NCBI GenBank assembly: GCA_018902385.1
Contig: JABSSW010000063.1
Location: 1 to 64,000 of the forward strand
DNA: 64,000 nucleotides
From: Physcia stellaris
Lineage: Eukaryota > Ascomycota > Lecanoromycetes > Caliciales > Physciaceae
Direction of reading: 5' to 3'
Below are positions 37,248 through 48,755 of this stretch, one piece after another. Position numbers and translations under genes: made by a program. Numbering within the stretch: the first letter of the stretch is position 1; each line of letters opens with the position of its first letter. Under the pieces are notes generated by a model. The model saw nothing but the letters and a program-made list of their open reading frames with translations, did not search any database and was not told the origin of the DNA.

Positions 37248-37832
37248 GGTTCTGTTGCGATGTGGCTCACTATCTTTCAAGCCTGATGTGCTGATACCGA
37301 TGCCGATTCGTTCTTTGGACGTCCATGCCGTCGCTCAATTATTCGCATGCGTACGGATAGAGGATGAGATTTTACGGTTCAGATAGCTCCAGTACTCGGA
37401 TTTATTAGCCTAGCAGTCGTGCTCACGAACGTCTGTTTACTCCATAATATATGTAGAGTACGTGTACTTGTAAAGTACGGAAATATCACAACTAGTCAAA
37501 CCTCGGAATTTCGGATTTAAGGTTTTATTGAGAGGGTGGAGATTGAGATTGCTCAAGGCTTGCCGACGCTAACGGAACGAGGTCCCGAAACAGTCCTGAA
37601 CAAGCGTCCAAAAGCGTTTGCGATTACCTTAAGGTACCCGTACGGCGGGGAGTCGTCATACGGAGTACTATACCGGGACCTCATACTCTACTACTCCAAG
37701 AATTGTTGCGCTTTGCTGTACGACGAAAGCTTTACCACTCGACTCTATTCATACTCCTAGTTTGTCTCCAAGAAATAGCGACCATGTAAGATATACTAGC
37801 TCTACTCACGGAGATCTACAAACGTGGCTGCG
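37248..37832. other. Divergent intergenic region between the membrane protein and the ZRG17-like gene
   Basis: 585 bp that must hold both promoters. The 74-codon frame at 37536-37760 lacks a domain and is not annotated. Phrases such as TACGGAGTAC and GTACCCGTACGG form short palindromes, but no known factor site can be assigned. Confidence 0.4.
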
Positions 37833-39337
37833 ATGGCGTCTAATCTGCCAATACCGGCGCCGCCGCGAACTCCTACTCCACCCCCTGACGACGAAGAGCA
37901 TGATAATTATTCTGGAATAAGTCTAGATGGATTCACCAATTCCCCTGTCAAGGGCAGCTTCGATCCTTCCTGTCTTTCGCCCATGGATGAAAACTTCCCA
38001 CTCAGCCGCCGTGGCTCAACGCCAGCCTTTCCACCACCATCGTCCGCAAATCCGCTGAGCCCTACAGACACCAATTCGTCCTCACAGTACAGTCCTATGT
38101 CTTTGGACAGTGCCGGTAGTCAGGCCAGCACCTTGACAGAGAATGGCAAAGGCATCTTCAAGTTCCAGCCTACGTCATTGGCGACATCTCCAGTCACCAA
38201 GTCTGTGAGTAGGCCCTTTTTTATCTGGGCTTCAGAACTCGTACATTAACTCACTGGGTACAGAGCGTAGGTCAGCGAAGAGGACACAAATACAAGCACA
38301 GCAGCGTATCCCATCAGATTTTCCTCGAACCCACACCGCGAGCTCCCCTAGCCTTGCCCAACTCCCTTCCTGTCCCCACTTTAAAAGAATGTCGGCAGAG
38401 CATGTCCAGAGAGCAAACATTCCGCTTCCTATGGAGTATCATCCATATGTTTGTCGCAGCGTATACCCTCTGGAGTGCCGAAGGTTCTCTCGCCATGACT
38501 GCATTATCACACCTCATCCTCTTTGACGCTCTCGGTGCTATGTTGTGCGTTGTGGTCGACGTCCTTGGCAATTTTGAAGTCTGGAAGCGATCTTCAATAC
38601 GGCATCCTTTCGGTCTCGAACGGGCTGAAGTCCTCGCTGGCTTTGCTATGTCAGTATTCTTACTATTTATGGGCATGGATCTCATATCCCACAACCTGCA
38701 ACACCTCCTGGAAGGCGTGGGTAAGCATGAGCCACATCATAGTCACGATCACGATCGTGTCTCCTCGGGCGAAGTCGATAGCGCTGCCCTTTTGGCTATA
38801 GTATCAACCGTCGTGTCCGCTTTGGTGTTAGGCAATCATGCGCGCATTGGCAAAGCCATGCGATTCGCATACATGGAATCTCTCCCTTCAATCCTCGCCA
38901 ACCCATCCCACTTCCTCACAATATCGTGCTCGGCAGTGTTGCTCCTTCTTCCGCTGCTATCGATAGGAATGTATCTCTGGCTAGACCGCGCGCTTTCGGG
39001 CACTATCGCCATATCCATGTGTATTCTCGGTTTTCGTCTCGTCAAGGCGTTGGGCTTCATGCTTCTCATGTCCTACAATGGCAACGGAGTAGCAGAAGTC
39101 ATGCGCGACATCGAGTCCGATCCTTCGGTGACCGCCATCGAAGAGGCAAGATTCTGGCAGGTCCACTACGGTCTCTGCATGGCGAATCTGCAGCTGAGGG
39201 TTCGAGGCACCGAAGACGGTATGGCCAGATTATCTGAACGAGTCACGAGCCTTGTAAAAAACAGACTAGGTGGTGGGTATGGAAGTGGAGGCCAGAAGTG
39301 GGAGGTCTCGACACAACTCAACATTGATCGTTTTTAA
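37833..39337 (+). CDS. Cation-diffusion-facilitator family zinc transporter, ZRG17-like
   Basis: Model: exons 37833-38204 and 38264-39337, 481 aa, with a 59-bp intron (GTGAGT donor, phase 0). The first 125 residues are Pro/Ser-rich. The exon 2 start GQRRGHKYKHSSVSHQIF is a block known from fungal ZRG17-type proteins. About six hydrophobic segments follow, with HPFGLERAEVLAGF (a CDF signature) between the second and third and a short His/Asp loop (HEPHHSHDHDH-like). In yeast, Zrg17 works with Msc2 as a heteromer that brings zinc into the ER. The usual metal-site HxxxD in membrane segment 5 is not visible (the region reads SHFLTISCSAV), and segment 2 has DALGAMLC. This fits a partner subunit that does not bind zinc itself. 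The ATG at 37833 is the first in frame. Confidence 0.8.
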
Positions 39338-40403
39338 ACCATTTAGCGAGCATTGCAGATTTGTATTAATGCCAAAGGCCGGGAAGCTATGTTCGATGGA
39401 ACGTGTGAGTCCCAAGGTTTACGAAGGGAAAGAGGGATCTCGTGCATATACATGACATCTACCGCACTTGATAAATATACTTTGAGGAAAAGGCAAGTGT
39501 ATTAGGGGCATTGAAAGACGAAGAACAACTGTCGATGGATCCGGTAAGATCAGTGATGATCCCATCAGCATCAATCCAAGGCAACGAACACTGGGGTTGG
39601 CGCTGCATGTTCGAAAGTGTGTACTTCACTCACTCGACTTGCTTTTCTGAGGCAACCTCAACAACCACGTGACTCGCTTGGCAAAACCCGGACAAAGATT
39701 TCCGCACCAGAAATAGCCGGGAATGCTGCTTTGCAGGAATTACAAGTACACAGGATACTGAAAACTGAGGTGCCATCGAACCCATGGAATGTTTCATTGG
39801 TCATTTTACGCCTAAGACCAATCCCACGCCCGATACCTACGTCACCCAGGCAACTAAATCACGATTAACAGCTAAGGATAGCCAATTGAATACGTCAGGG
39901 AAAAGGTTAGGTGGATGAGAGCCAACAGGACCAGAAAAGTGGCGAGCACTTGTTTCTGGCTGTGCATTGCCTTGAGTACTGTCGAGCTCTATCTCATGGT
40001 CTGTCTGGTGCAGTTTTGCTTCCCAAAGCATCACCACTAACATACTTATTTGAAAAGACCCCGTTACCCCTTTCTAAGCACAAAGCACCGTTCCGAGCAC
40101 AAAGCATATGAATATGACATGAAGAATATATCATCTTCTTGATTTTGTTCTAAGTCAAGTAATCGCAGGTCTGTCGGGGTATACCTTATGAAATCACACC
40201 ACCGGGTCAAGGGATACTTCAAGGATCGAGCGATGTGGAACAAGTTTTAAGAAGGATTAAGCTGGCACCATGTGGTTGAAAAAATCATCTTATAGCTGAC
40301 CGTATGGACCATTTCTACACACAGGTCCAAAACATGATTACTTCGCAAATCAAAGCATGTGGCCAGGAAGCATTAATCCTGTTATTGCTTAGCGAGACAT
40401 CGT
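39338..40403. other. Intergenic DNA, no supported gene
   Basis: About 1.1 kb. Short overlapping open frames, no domain, no RNA gene seen. It holds the 3' ends of the convergent genes on either side. Confidence 0.5.
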
Positions 40404-41190
40404 TCATTGCATGTTACTAGGATCATCTTCCTCGTTGTCCTCGTCGTCTCTGTCCTTCGCCAAACCCCCATTGGAATCATCCTGAGCCTCTGTTGATGGT
40501 ACCTCTGAATTTGGCGGCGGTGCTATTTCATTCAAGAGCATCTCGAAACGTCGTTGGCTTTCCTCTCTCTGTAAGGCCGTTAACCAAAGCCAAACATGCT
40601 GAAGCAACGGAACATTGAAGACGTACCTCGCGTTCAGGCATGATTGCTTTGCCACTGGCAAGATACCACTCGCTCTGCGCCTCGTTCATAGCGTTCTGAG
40701 CAGTGTGCCAAGTGTCGAGAGCTGTCTGTCTCTGTCCATGATTCATTTATGAGGAGGCCAGAAGATAAAAAGTTGTGTGGGGGTTGAATGGCTGATTACT
40801 CACCGACCGAAGCAGCTCAATCCTCCTATTTGCTACCTCAGCCAGCTGTATATCAACATCACGCTGGCTTGGGCCTCCAGCCCGCTCACTCCCAATGGGT
40901 AAGGGTTGCCGAAGTTTCTGCTCTTCGCTATCTAATAAGCTGAGCTATCGGCTTGTCTGTGATCAGCATACAAGCAAGTCAGAACCATACGGCAGAAGTT
41001 ATACCTCTCGCGTCGAAGTCTCGGCCTGGTTATGACTCTCCTTCATTGTAGCATTTTCCTTTTGGATCTGTTCTTCGAAAAGTTTCATCTTTTCTTTAAG
41101 CTCCACTAGTTCGTGTGCTGCGTTACTCTCCTTTTCCTGCGCATCCCGAGCTTCTTTGAGCTTATGAGCCCTCTCATTAGGGCCGACCAT
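40404..41190 (-). CDS. Hypothetical coiled-coil protein, four exons
   Basis: Four short exons join with consistent phase 0 at every junction: 41190-41005, 40944-40804, 40731-40627 and 40568-40404, giving 198 aa. Intron donors are GTATAA, GTGAGT and GTACGT, and acceptors end TAG, CAG and CAG. The N-terminal half is strongly helical and charged (KEARDAQEKES, ELKEKMKLFEEQ) and predicts a coiled coil. A second helix-rich part (DVDIQLAEVANRRIELL and QNAMNEAQSEWYLASGK) follows, and the tail is very acidic (DRDDEDNEEDD). No enzyme motif is present. It could be a structural or adaptor protein. I do not recognise a family. Confidence 0.6.
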
Positions 41191-43373
41191 TCTTGTTTTG
41201 ATATGAAAGGCCTTTAGTATGGTCTCGAGATATATCGAAATTGAGGAGAAGCAAATATAAAATATAGATAATGTGACTCCCCTTCTAAAGCAAACCGCGA
41301 AATGAAAGAACCTCCAATGTGTGTTGTATTATTGGCCAGGTCGATGAAGTTGAGATTAAGCTTGTGTCAAAGAGGATATGGTGATATATATATGTGTCAG
41401 CTAAAGATGAGTGTCTGAAATCCTTGATGAAAGAGTCATTCACGGTGATCACAATTGACAACACGATCAGATGGAAAAGAATACCGTACTTGCCAAAATC
41501 CATCAACGAAATTTGTTTCAGATTATGATAACTCATTGATGACCTGTGACAAGGGTCGGTAAAGTAGATGCAACAAGCCAAAACTGGAAATACCCTGATT
41601 TAATGGACTTGACTATTCTCAGAGTCTTTCATCGGAATCTTCTCTTCATTGATAACATTGTTATATACCTATCCACAAAGCAGATATTTTGTGGAAAAGA
41701 AGTTTTCTTACTGGCTGGGATTCTCGACACTAGTGCTCCTGAAGACCTGAGGCTCATATAAGTCATTTGAAGTGTAGACAGAGATGTAAACTATGAAGTG
41801 CTGCATCAAGCACTGATCGCAGGTACCTTTCTACTTCGTCGAAGTCTAATCTCGTAGATGTCACATATCACAGTTTGGAGATCAACATCTGGAATGGAGA
41901 GCTTTTCTTGACCTATATCATCTCTCAATATGATATTCTGCTAGCTCCGAATTTACTAATATTATATGTTTCAATCAATGAAGATCATTCAGACCACATC
42001 GCTGGTTCATACTCAATTTAGTCACAATTACTATGAGCTCACTTTGAACGTCTCTCACTCAAAGTAGGTAAATTGATGGGCCTTCCTAAAATTGGGATGG
42101 TTGGAAGTCTCGTCGAAGCTTTTCGTGTGTTGAATCTTTTCTTCAATCCCCTTCTCTCCTACCTTACTGGAGAGAAAGGCTTTTCCAATCCCATGAATGA
42201 TGTTCAGCTTGAGTTTCGTTACCATCTCAGAGAATGAATTTCAATGGGAAACGTCAACAGCTGGCTTAGCTTTGTTGTGGGTCTTGGAGCTGTGATAGTA
42301 CCCAGCACATCATGCTTTGCCAACGTCAATGGCGCCATTATACTGTGCAATGTCGTGGTGGCTGCTTTGGCCACTTTTGAAAACGATATTATCTGGGATT
42401 CTCCTTTCCTTGGCCCAAACGCCAGTCGGGATTCCATTTGGAAGCCAAAAAACTCAATGACGGCCAGTTTGCAACAGCGGTAATATTTTACAAAGTCTGG
42501 CTCTGAGCCTGTGGGAAACTCAAGGGGCATTCAGAGCGAAGCCCCAGGGGTGGAGCACTGAGCTTCCGTGCAAAGTTCTTTTGATGTTTTCAGATTAGAC
42601 AGCAATGGAGGAGGTTTTCAATGGAGGAGGTTTCAATCCAGACTAGTATTGTGCACAAGTGATATGTATTGAAGGAAAAGTCTTGGACCTCTATCGCATA
42701 TATAACATTTTTTTGGATCTAAGCAATGTAACCTAAGGACTAGGATGACGAAGCATCGGGAGCCGTGAACGGATTCGAAATCCCGAAGTGTCAGAGCCAG
42801 GAGATTCAAAACGCTCGTGCATTAAATGAGGAACCAGGTCGCAAATTCAAGGATGATGAGGAGGCAGAGTATACCATGAATCGACGCTCTTCAGTACTAA
42901 GTAGCAATCTGTATGATATATTACTGCCTTTAAGCCGACTAGGGGCTTCTCAAGATATCCTACATATACAGTTACTTGTATTCAACAATTCGTGATATGC
43001 CTTTCCCATGTTAGCTCCCTTCCCTATAAGGTCAACCGGTCTAGCCCTACCTTAGCTATACGTCTCCAATCGTACAATCATGCTGCCGCGCGGGCCTTTT
43101 CCATGTTGTCCATTGCCTAAATTAGGTTCCAGATCGATAAATAGTCATCTCGCACAAGCCCCAGGGCAGAGTCCAACCGTCCAGAATTACCCAGGTCTGC
43201 TTTTTAGCATTGTCTGAGGCAATTTGCCTTTCCGAAGGGAGCCTTTGTAATCTATACTAACCTCTTTCATTGCGGCCAGGCCTGCTTCTAGACCGAAGTT
43301 TGCTGCGGATCCTCGAAATTCCTACTCGTTGAGTAATGGCACACGCCTTGAGTAGTGAGTCTTCCTGCTTAGA
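41191..43373. other. Intergenic DNA, no supported gene
   Basis: About 2.2 kb with only small open frames. At 42219-42530 both strands are open over the same stretch, which prevents a choice and has no family support. Composition is normal. A short minus-strand open stretch just beyond the MIP1 stop (43321 downward) is discussed in the findings. Confidence 0.45.
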
Positions 43374-46300
43374 TCACACCCAGTTCAGATGAGCCGTGTA
43401 TTCGGAATTTTTCGAAGGGATTAGCTTTTTAAAGAAGTTTTGCTGTTTGTTATTCGCTTGATCCCAGCGGAATGAGGTCTGAGGCTGAAAATCATAAGGC
43501 ACATCGAGAAGTCTCGGCTCCTGAGGCTGAGCGCACTTTGGAATAGTCTCTTTCCTCCTCGATGGCTTCTTCGGTGGGTTTGTATCCTTAGATGACGTTG
43601 TAGGGTTCTTGTTACCTGCATCTCTCATAATTTGGTTTAGCTCTTTGACATCACTGGCAATCTGTGCTTTAAGAAAATCGATGCTTGTATTCTCTTCCAA
43701 GCATGACATCACAGTCGGACGTGCCGAATAGCTATATTCTTTGAGTGATATAGGGTCCTTCGGGATGGTTGCTGGGTCGAGGAATGCAGTCGAGCCTTTT
43801 GCAAGCAATTGGTTGATGTCCAAACTCTCTCCGTGTGGAATCTTGTCTGGATGACTGGGAGTAACACAGTCCATATCGACCTCTTTTCTAAGCACGTGAT
43901 CGATATCAACGGCACTAAAGAAAGCGCAAGACTGAGGCAAGTCGTCAATGCCCATTTGCTGCGAGAACATGGCTCGTGTCCATATATTGGCCACCTGCAA
44001 CGCCATAGCAGCCTTGTACTTGTCATCATCTGCGACAAGGTATCGTATTTCGTCATGGACAGTGATCGCAAGGCGGGCGGTGAGATTATACCGACGAATA
44101 AGGTAGTCCATAGATGTAATTAACAAATGAAGGTAATCAACACCAGAAGATTGTATTGCCCAATTGATCCGAGAAGTCATGAAGCCACCCTTGTTGATGT
44201 AACGTCGCATCAGCGCTTCAGTAATACCAGCGCCCAGCACAGGCGTTCGAGGTCGTTCTTGCTCGGCAAAATCCTCAAGACGATTGAACACGAAAGATTC
44301 TGTTCCCCCACGGAAGAAAGACCGTTTGTTGAGTGCCTTTCGAGTAGTTTTAGTACCTTTCGTCTCCTGGTATAGTCTTGTAGCTATTTCATGAGTCTCC
44401 TTATCCGACAGATTCGGGTTGAATTGTCGAAGAAGAGTAGAAGCAAACTTAAGTCCGGCACCATATATTCTACCGTAGTTGAAGACCTTGGCATCGTTGC
44501 GCGAAATACCCAAGATCTTCGCAGTCTTCGAATGCAAGTCTGTTCCTGCAGCTTTAGTTCCTTCCAAAGTCATGAATCCGATAGCGTTACCACCGTGAAG
44601 CTGAAATTGTGCATCCCCTACTAAGCTTGCGATCCAGAGCTCCTCGGAGTCGACGTCAGCGCCAACAAAACAGTATCCTGGAGGTGCCTTAATCATTGAT
44701 TTCAATTCTGACCCGACTCGATTGGCTTTGGCGTTGCTGGCTGTAAGCCATGTGTTCTCCACGGCTCTACGAGTGATCGTACCCATGGGAATAACTTGGG
44801 GAAGAATGAAGCCCTGGTCTTGGATCGAAGATCCTTGTCGAGCACCAACAGTATGGGCCGGATAAACTACCATTTGCGATCGTATTCGATCACGGGCGCT
44901 GATCCAGTACGAACAAGAGGCGTTCATGTCCAAGGCTTCTTTAGCATACGTGTACTCGGAAGATAATGTGCCGTTCTCAAAGTACTGTAGGTACCCTTTA
45001 GCTAACGGTGTAGCAACTCGTGCCTGCGGACCGTCCTTGTGAGGAAGCTTGAAATACCGGTGCTTCGCGTCATCGCGGATGCTCAGGTTCTTCTCATCGG
45101 TCACATCACAGTTCACAACCGACTTCTCGACATACATAAAAGCCGAGTCAAGAGGTACCTTGAAGGTCCAGCCATACTTATCTGACCAAACCACTGGGTA
45201 GCCATCCCAAGAAAGGCGGAGCAGCAATGGTGCAATCCGTGTACGAACAGTAAGAGATAATTCCTCTGCGCTACTCGTAGCAAATAGGTCCTTGTACCAC
45301 TGCGGCATACCAGGCTTCTTTTGTCTAGCAGCTGGCCGAGGTGGATCTCCTTTCTTCTTTGCCTTCACCAATCTAATCTCCTGACCAGACCAGTCAAGCT
45401 GAGAGAGCCACGGGTCATTCTTGTATTTTGACTGGTCGTCTTTCAGCGCAAGCGTTCTGTTGGCTAGCTCCCTCAGTCTCTCTTCGACAGCTTCCGACAA
45501 TCGAACATAGGTCGCTTCGGCATTTTCTATGTACGATTCCCAGGATTTATCAACCGGAAGGATCACAGATGACAAATGGCGTAATGCACTAAAACTCACG
45601 GGATGGGGACACACTTCGAGGAATCCGGTGAAGACCTTTTTGAACACACTATGAGTGACTGCGACGTCGGCGGCACAGTAGTCTAGCAACTCGTCTAGTT
45701 TTCCTCGAACCCCTTCTCGATTGAGCTCGCCAAAGGCATCCCGTTGAGCCTTGTCGATGGTCACATTGCAATGGAATTTTGCAACATCGCGCAGAGAATT
45801 GATTGAACTTCGGCCAACCCACAGCTCTTCCTCTTCTTCAGAAAGTATTCTGTTTTCCAACAATGACGCCAGTTCTACAGAGTCGCTCTCACCCGCTAGT
45901 TTCTCTCTTAAATTGCGGTTCTTCTGATGCTTCATCCATGTTGGTCGCTGTCGAGAACACATCCCGTTCACCGCCACATGTAGGGACATTGTGTCGAGGA
46001 AGAAATTCTTTGACTGAGTAACATCGTATTCCTCAGCAATTCGTGCCCGGTCATAGCCAATGTTGTGTCCAATAATGATGCGCGCATGATCCGGCTCTCC
46101 CAGAGGTACAAGATGCCTGTCGGTGTCGGATTCTCCCATCAGCCATGGTGAAAGCCAAGCATACCAAGCCGTCTTGCTCGCAGCGCATGCCATTACCGCG
46201 AATGAGCTTTCTTTCCACATCACTTCCGTATCGAAGGTAAGCATTTCCTCCTGCGGCGCCTGCACCGGAAGGCTGGTACCATCCGGCAAGTATTTTGTCC

Positions 46301-46856
46301 ATCCACTGCGCTTTTCCCATTTCCGTGGCGGACGAGGAAGCTCTGCCTTTATATACTCCTGCGCATAGGTAAGGTAAGGTTCAGAGGCGTCTCGGCCAAG
46401 CCTATAGAAGTGTTCATCCAATGTAGAGCCATGGAGGATCGGCAGATCACAGCCAATGGGCGCTGTGTTTTCTTGGTTCTTGCCTAATAGCTGATGCTTC
46501 TCCAAATGGATTTTACTCAAATCGATCAGTTGTCGTGGAGGGGTCGCCGGCTGCCTTGAGAAGACTTGTGGGTGAACATGACTACTGAGTTGCTGAACCC
46601 CTATCTCGTTGAAGCGGGCCTTTGATGGAACTACAAGCCTTTGATTAGATCAACACACCAGGACATTATCGTCGAAGTTACCTGCTAGTGTGCTACCCAG
46701 GCTTCTTTCTCGTCCACCTCTTGGTTGGTCTGCCTGCACTACGTACCGGCGCGGCGTACGAGTAGCCAGACAGCTGACTCGCGATAAATGGCATGGGGAG
46801 TTCCGCACTGCAGGAGAGCCAAGGCGAACATTTAGTGCCGGTGCAGAGCAGAGCAT
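43374..46856 (-). CDS. MIP1: Mitochondrial DNA polymerase gamma (family A), MIP1
   Basis: Replicates and proofreads mitochondrial DNA. Model: exon 1 46856-46682, intron 46681-46631 (51 bp), exon 2 46630-43374, 1143 aa. Exon 1 encodes an Arg-rich, acid-poor presequence of about 58 residues, as expected for mitochondrial import, and exon 2 opens with RFNEIGVQQLS. Proofreading exonuclease motifs are present: I FDTEVMW (near residue 192), II IGHNIGYDR, III DYCAADVAVTHS. Polymerase motifs follow: A VGADVDSEELW, B RNDAKVFNYGRIYG, C TVHDEIRYL (near residue 916). A C-terminal extension of about 225 residues follows motif C, as in fungal enzymes. All catalytic acids seen are intact. It is divergent from the RING ligase gene across 373 bp. 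Confidence 0.95.
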
Positions 46857-47229
46857 GCTCACTTTTGGAACAAGGATCAACTCATACCGCCGCGAATCTC
46901 CACTATCCTGAGGGAAAACACGAGAAGCAACGATGCAGTGGCGATTGTTCGCGTGGCGTCGGCTCTCCTTTTCCAGGCTTTGACTTAAACCCGACCAAGT
47001 CCGACGACGGGAGCATGACGAGCATGAGTAGCTGCTGCAGGTACTTTGTGTTTCCCTCCACTACTCTATTCGATTTCTCTCCTCTACAACTGTGCGACTA
47101 TTACTACCATCAGGTTAATTAGTAGAAACAGGTCACAAGGTTTGAGCATCTCTACTACGGAGTCAGCTCGTGTTGTGATCATATCTGCCTCCTGAAGATA
47201 TTGGATTGACACGACACCCGCATCAAAGA
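46857..47229. promoter_or_regulatory. Divergent promoter region between MIP1 and the SLX8-like gene
   Basis: 373 bp between two opposite start codons, so both promoters must lie here. Pyrimidine-rich stretches at about 47050-47100 precede the + strand gene. No specific factor site can be named. Confidence 0.4.
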
Positions 47230-48372
47230 ATGGAGGAATCCGGCGATTCTCAAGAGTTTTCGGATGATTCCTCTTCCTCTTCCTCTTCCGATGACTACTC
47301 TTCATCATCACAAGACTTCGATCCCGACTCTGTCAACCACACTTCAAGGAGGCACTTACCGCCTCCAGTCCCAAGTAGACCGAACCTCTCCTTACCACAA
47401 CGCCCATCGATATCCTCCATAAGTGAAACAACACCTACATCACGCCCTCATCACAACCATCGTGAACGGTCTCCCCCACCCTCATTTTCCCGCAATCTAC
47501 CCCTACCGAGACAACCTTCTCAGTTCGATCTTCCCAATTTCCCTCTGCCAACAGCACTTACAGAGAATGCTTCATTACCGTATACCTCCGGAATAGATCA
47601 CCCAGCCTCCATATTCGATCTACCACCTGGCTGGAGTGACTGGGATGGTGTGATATCCCCAACTTCTCGGCCCGCGTCAAGAGTTTCATGGGCCTCAAAC
47701 GAAAGCTGGCACCTCCCATTTTCTCGCAACGAAAACGATTTCGTAGATCTTACCGACGATCACGCAGACTCTGAAATGCCTCCTGCTAGAAACAAACGTG
47801 GACTCTCACGGACAGCGTCTTCGGCGATGTCTTCAAGCAGAGCCGCCGATGGCTCGAATAAGCGGAGGAAGACGGATGGCGGGGGCGGGAAATATGCTCA
47901 GTTGAAGGCCGAAGACTCCGATATTGAGGAAGTAGATCTAAGGGATGTTGATGAGGATGATGATGGACTATCCAAAGCCGCCCAAAAACAGCAAGAGATG
48001 GCTATTAAGGCCCAGCAAGGAGCGGCGGGCGATAAGCCCCTCAAGCTGTCGAGTCTACAATGCATCATCTGTCTCGAGCATATGACGGATGTGACGGCCA
48101 CCAGTTGTGGTTAGTATTTCAGATTTCTGCAGAGAAGGTGAAGCTAATGTACATAAAAACCAGGCCATCTCTTCTGTCACGGCTGTCTCATGGAAGCATT
48201 GATTGCAGGTGAACAGCAAGAGGTCGAACCCGGCAAATTCAATTCCCGATGCCCGGTGTGTCGAAAGAAGGTGAACCGCCCCAAACCTGGCGCCCAGAAG
48301 TCGGAGATCATACCGCTGGAATTGAAATTTTCCACCAAAATCAAAAAGCTCGAGGTTTCAATCACGGACTGA
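47230..48372 (+). CDS. RING-finger E3 ubiquitin ligase, SLX8-like (probable SUMO-targeted ligase)
   Basis: Model: exons 47230-48109 and 48164-48372, 362 aa, with a 54-bp intron (GTTAGT donor, GCTAATG branch, CCAG acceptor) that splits the RING domain. The first 270 residues are disordered and Ser/Pro-rich. They contain candidate SUMO-interacting motifs: FVDLTDD (residues 171-177) and, near residue 235, DIEEVDLRD. The C-terminal RING begins at C278: CIICLEHM...SCGHLFCHGC...RCPVCRKKV, a C3HC4 arrangement with all zinc ligands present. Yeast Slx8 and its kin add ubiquitin to sumoylated nuclear proteins during DNA repair. The combination of SIM-like acidic motifs and a C-terminal RING supports that assignment, but plain RING ligases of other kinds are possible. 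It shares its promoter region with MIP1. Confidence 0.75.
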
Positions 48373-48755
48373 TCAACGCACTCTCGGTTCTATGGTACAT
48401 CTGTTTCGGAAGGTCCGAGCATTCGGTTAGCGCTGGGAAGAAGGACTCCTGCATCAGCATAGCGATGATACCCCAATTGCTTTGAAATTGAATGGGCCTA
48501 GCTATACTCTGCAGCCCGAGTATGATGAAACGACCTAGCAAGCGTACAGCAACCCACACAAATCAGTGCCATCGGTGAGTCTCACAGTACAGCGGCAAAG
48601 CCCCAGCCATTTCTGCTGTACACGCTGCATCCGTCAACTACAAGTATCAGACGTGACTGTAGAGATCGACTCCAGAACGTCGACACTAAGCCCACCTTAC
48701 TTTCAGCGCAGCCCACACATACTGCGCCCTGGATGTCACCTCCGTTCCATCGATT
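48373..48755. other. Convergent intergenic region
   Basis: 383 bp between the 3' ends of the SLX8-like and CofD-like genes. No gene is supported, and it should hold both transcript ends. Confidence 0.5.

Noticed and set aside
37536-37760. 74-codon open frame in the divergent intergenic region
   Set aside because: No motif and an untypical residue mix. It lies where two promoters must be.
42219-42530. Open frames on both strands at the same place
   Set aside because: Mutually exclusive frames without family support. Neither has flanking exons that extend it.
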